The position numbers were made by a program, and so were the translations under genes. Positions 62,670 to 64,000 of a stretch of 64,000 bases of DNA are shown piece after piece. The notes under the pieces were generated by a model. It made no database searches, was not told the origin of the DNA, and was given only the letters and a program-made list of their open reading frames with translations. Each line of letters begins with the position of its first letter. The stretch's first letter is position 1. The stretch is from assembly GCA_014549065.1 (NCBI GenBank), contig JACDOX010000030.1:2392189-2456188 (forward strand), read 5' to 3'. The DNA comes from Cardinalis cardinalis (Eukaryota > Chordata > Aves > Passeriformes > Cardinalidae).

Positions 62670-63135
62670 AAACTGTTGTGAAATCGTTAATAATTGTTAA
62701 GCATGTGCTGTTAAAAAGTCTGGTTGCTATATTGTAAAAGGGTAGTTATAAGAAATANGGTATTCAACNTACTGNATTGCACCTAAGTAAAGCGCACCAC
62801 CCCCTCAAGCAAAAATGAGCCAGCCTGGACAGAANGGTTAAGGGCCAATCNAGCACCTTAAACTTCATGCAAATGAAGGATCCCAACAGAAACCAATCCA
62901 AAGGGACAAAAACCAGGATAAAANGGGGGCATCCAGGTTGGTGAGACTGTGGAACATCAGGAACATCCCTGCTCAAGAAAGGAAGAAGACCCAGCCCTGG
63001 CTCTGCAGCATCTTCGCCCATCGGGAACGCTCCCGCTCGACCCACAGGCCCTCCAAGCTTTAGGCTTTATAATAAAAGCTGAAATCTCTTTAGTTCCAGG
63101 AATGTNTTCCCATTTATAACTCCACCATCTTGTCA
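62670..63135 (+). mobile_element. ERV LTR
   Basis: Reads TGTTGTGAAATCGTTAATAA at the start, CACCTTAAACTTCATGCAAA, a GGATAAAA promoter-like box, GCTCTGCAGCATCTTCGCCC and TATAATAAAAGCTGAAATCT near the end, the order of a common passerine LTR. The exact 3' end is not clear. Confidence 0.7.
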
Positions 63136-63480
63136 CTTTATTCCTGAGACACACTGTCACCTGGGAGGCGCCATCTTGGAAGGGAACAGTGTAACGCCAT
63201 CTTCCCTTTGTCCCTTGGCCACATGGCTGCCTCCTGCAGGCACCATTTTGGGAACAGGCNTTTCTGGCACTTTGGGTCTCTCTTTGCTCCCATGGGGTTT
63301 TGAGTTATAGCAGTTTGGTATCTAGCAGCTATTTATTTTTCCCACCTGACTGTTGGTGTCTGTTTCATAATAAAATGTTATTTTCTCACTTAGTACTTCA
63401 TTCCTTATTGAGGGAAAGGACTTGGTTGGAACCAAGGGGAAGTTTAGTAATTTCAGAGTGTCCACCACTTTTTAGACTGT
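63136..63480 (+). mobile_element. Second LTR-like segment
   Basis: A GGCGCCATCTTGGAAGGGAA block followed by CATAATAAAATGTTATTTTC and a short tail, as in an LTR 3' half. It may be part of the same composite as its neighbours. Confidence 0.45.
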
Positions 63481-63519
63481 CTCAAACTGTTGGAAATGAT
63501 ACCAGGTTTAAAATTTTTT

Positions 63520-64000
63520 AATATAACTTTAGTCAGGGGTTTTGTTTGCCTTTGCCCTGGNGTGGGGGGAAGAGAATTGAANTCAGGAGACTGTCATCAC
63601 TCAAGGCCTGATGAGCTTAACATCTCAACAGACTGGGAAGATACACAAACCATTAGCAAACATCAACTCCAAATATCATCCCTGGCGGGGGAGACACCTG
63701 GTCTGGGAAAAGAGAGATAAGGGAATGAAGAATGAGAACCTAATTAACATCTAAGGGGAAGAGATTGATAACCAATAGNGAACCAAATACTATGAACTGT
63801 GTAAACGTGTGACCAATGAACATTGAAATAATTTCTGTGGGTTTTGACTGTATAATATGTGAAAAATCTAGTAAAAATGATGTGTGATGGAATGATTTTC
63901 TCTGCACAATCCAGGCGATGTGTGGGTGAAATGATTTCTCTTGCACANCCTGGCCAGGACAACATCCTGGCCAGAATAAAGTAATGCTTTGATTCTCTAA
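63520..64000 (+). mobile_element. ERV 3' region or LTR, cut by the window edge
   Basis: Contains GTGACCAATGAACATTGAAA, AAAATCTAGTAAAAATGATG, two tandem-like ATGATTTCTC.TGCACA segments and GCCAGAATAAAGTAATGCTT at the end. I recognise this series from passerine ERVs. No coding frame remains. Confidence 0.6.

Noticed and set aside
61383..64000. Possible further upstream KIAA0930 exons
   Set aside because: I looked for the expected N-terminal family sequence on the minus strand and saw none; the stretch is intron and ERV sequence.
1..64000. CRISPR arrays, operons, tRNA or rRNA genes
   Set aside because: No regularly spaced direct repeats with unique spacers, no tRNA-like or rRNA sequence seen; the window is vertebrate DNA.

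Overview
The window looks like nuclear DNA from a bird, most likely a songbird. It holds spliced vertebrate genes with GT-AG introns, one CpG-island promoter, several CR1 LINE 3' ends, and many solo LTRs of types I recognise from passerine genomes. Single N bases are scattered along the whole window and look like ambiguous or heterozygous calls rather than assembly gaps.

Layout. Bases 1 to about 29,590 are a gene desert: I find no convincing exon, only interspersed repeats (CR1 pieces near 1.1 and 13.5 kb; LTR or ERV pieces near 3.9-4.3, 9.7-10.3, 18.0-18.4, 20.2-20.7, 24.05-24.36 and 28.5-29.2 kb) and small tandem repeats. A CpG island at about 29.59-30.43 kb is the promoter and non-coding first exon of NUP50 (plus strand). 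Its seven coding exons run from 32,366 to 41,204 and give an intact 469-residue protein. A long 3' UTR follows, ending near the poly(A) signal at 44,805.

The minus strand carries KIAA0930 (DUF2045 family) in convergent orientation. Its last six coding exons lie between 61,382 and 51,229, and a long 3' UTR probably runs down to about 46.4 kb. The N-terminal exons and the promoter lie beyond the right edge. The NUP50 / KIAA0930 tail-to-tail pair matches the known vertebrate arrangement. The last 1.8 kb (62.2-64.0 kb) is a pile-up of ERV/LTR sequence with a 179-bp tandem duplication.

The two genes are not known to share a pathway. NUP50 is a mobile nuclear-basket nucleoporin that works with importin-alpha and Ran; KIAA0930 has no established function. 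I found no evidence of an undescribed multi-gene system. The most interesting points are at gene-repeat boundaries: a CR1 3' end abutting the splice acceptor of the largest NUP50 exon, a solo LTR 73 bp inside a KIAA0930 intron, an LTR family whose target-site duplications imply a 3' end that is not CA, a 23-bp repeat array grown inside a CR1 copy, and overlapping donor motifs at NUP50 exon 1.
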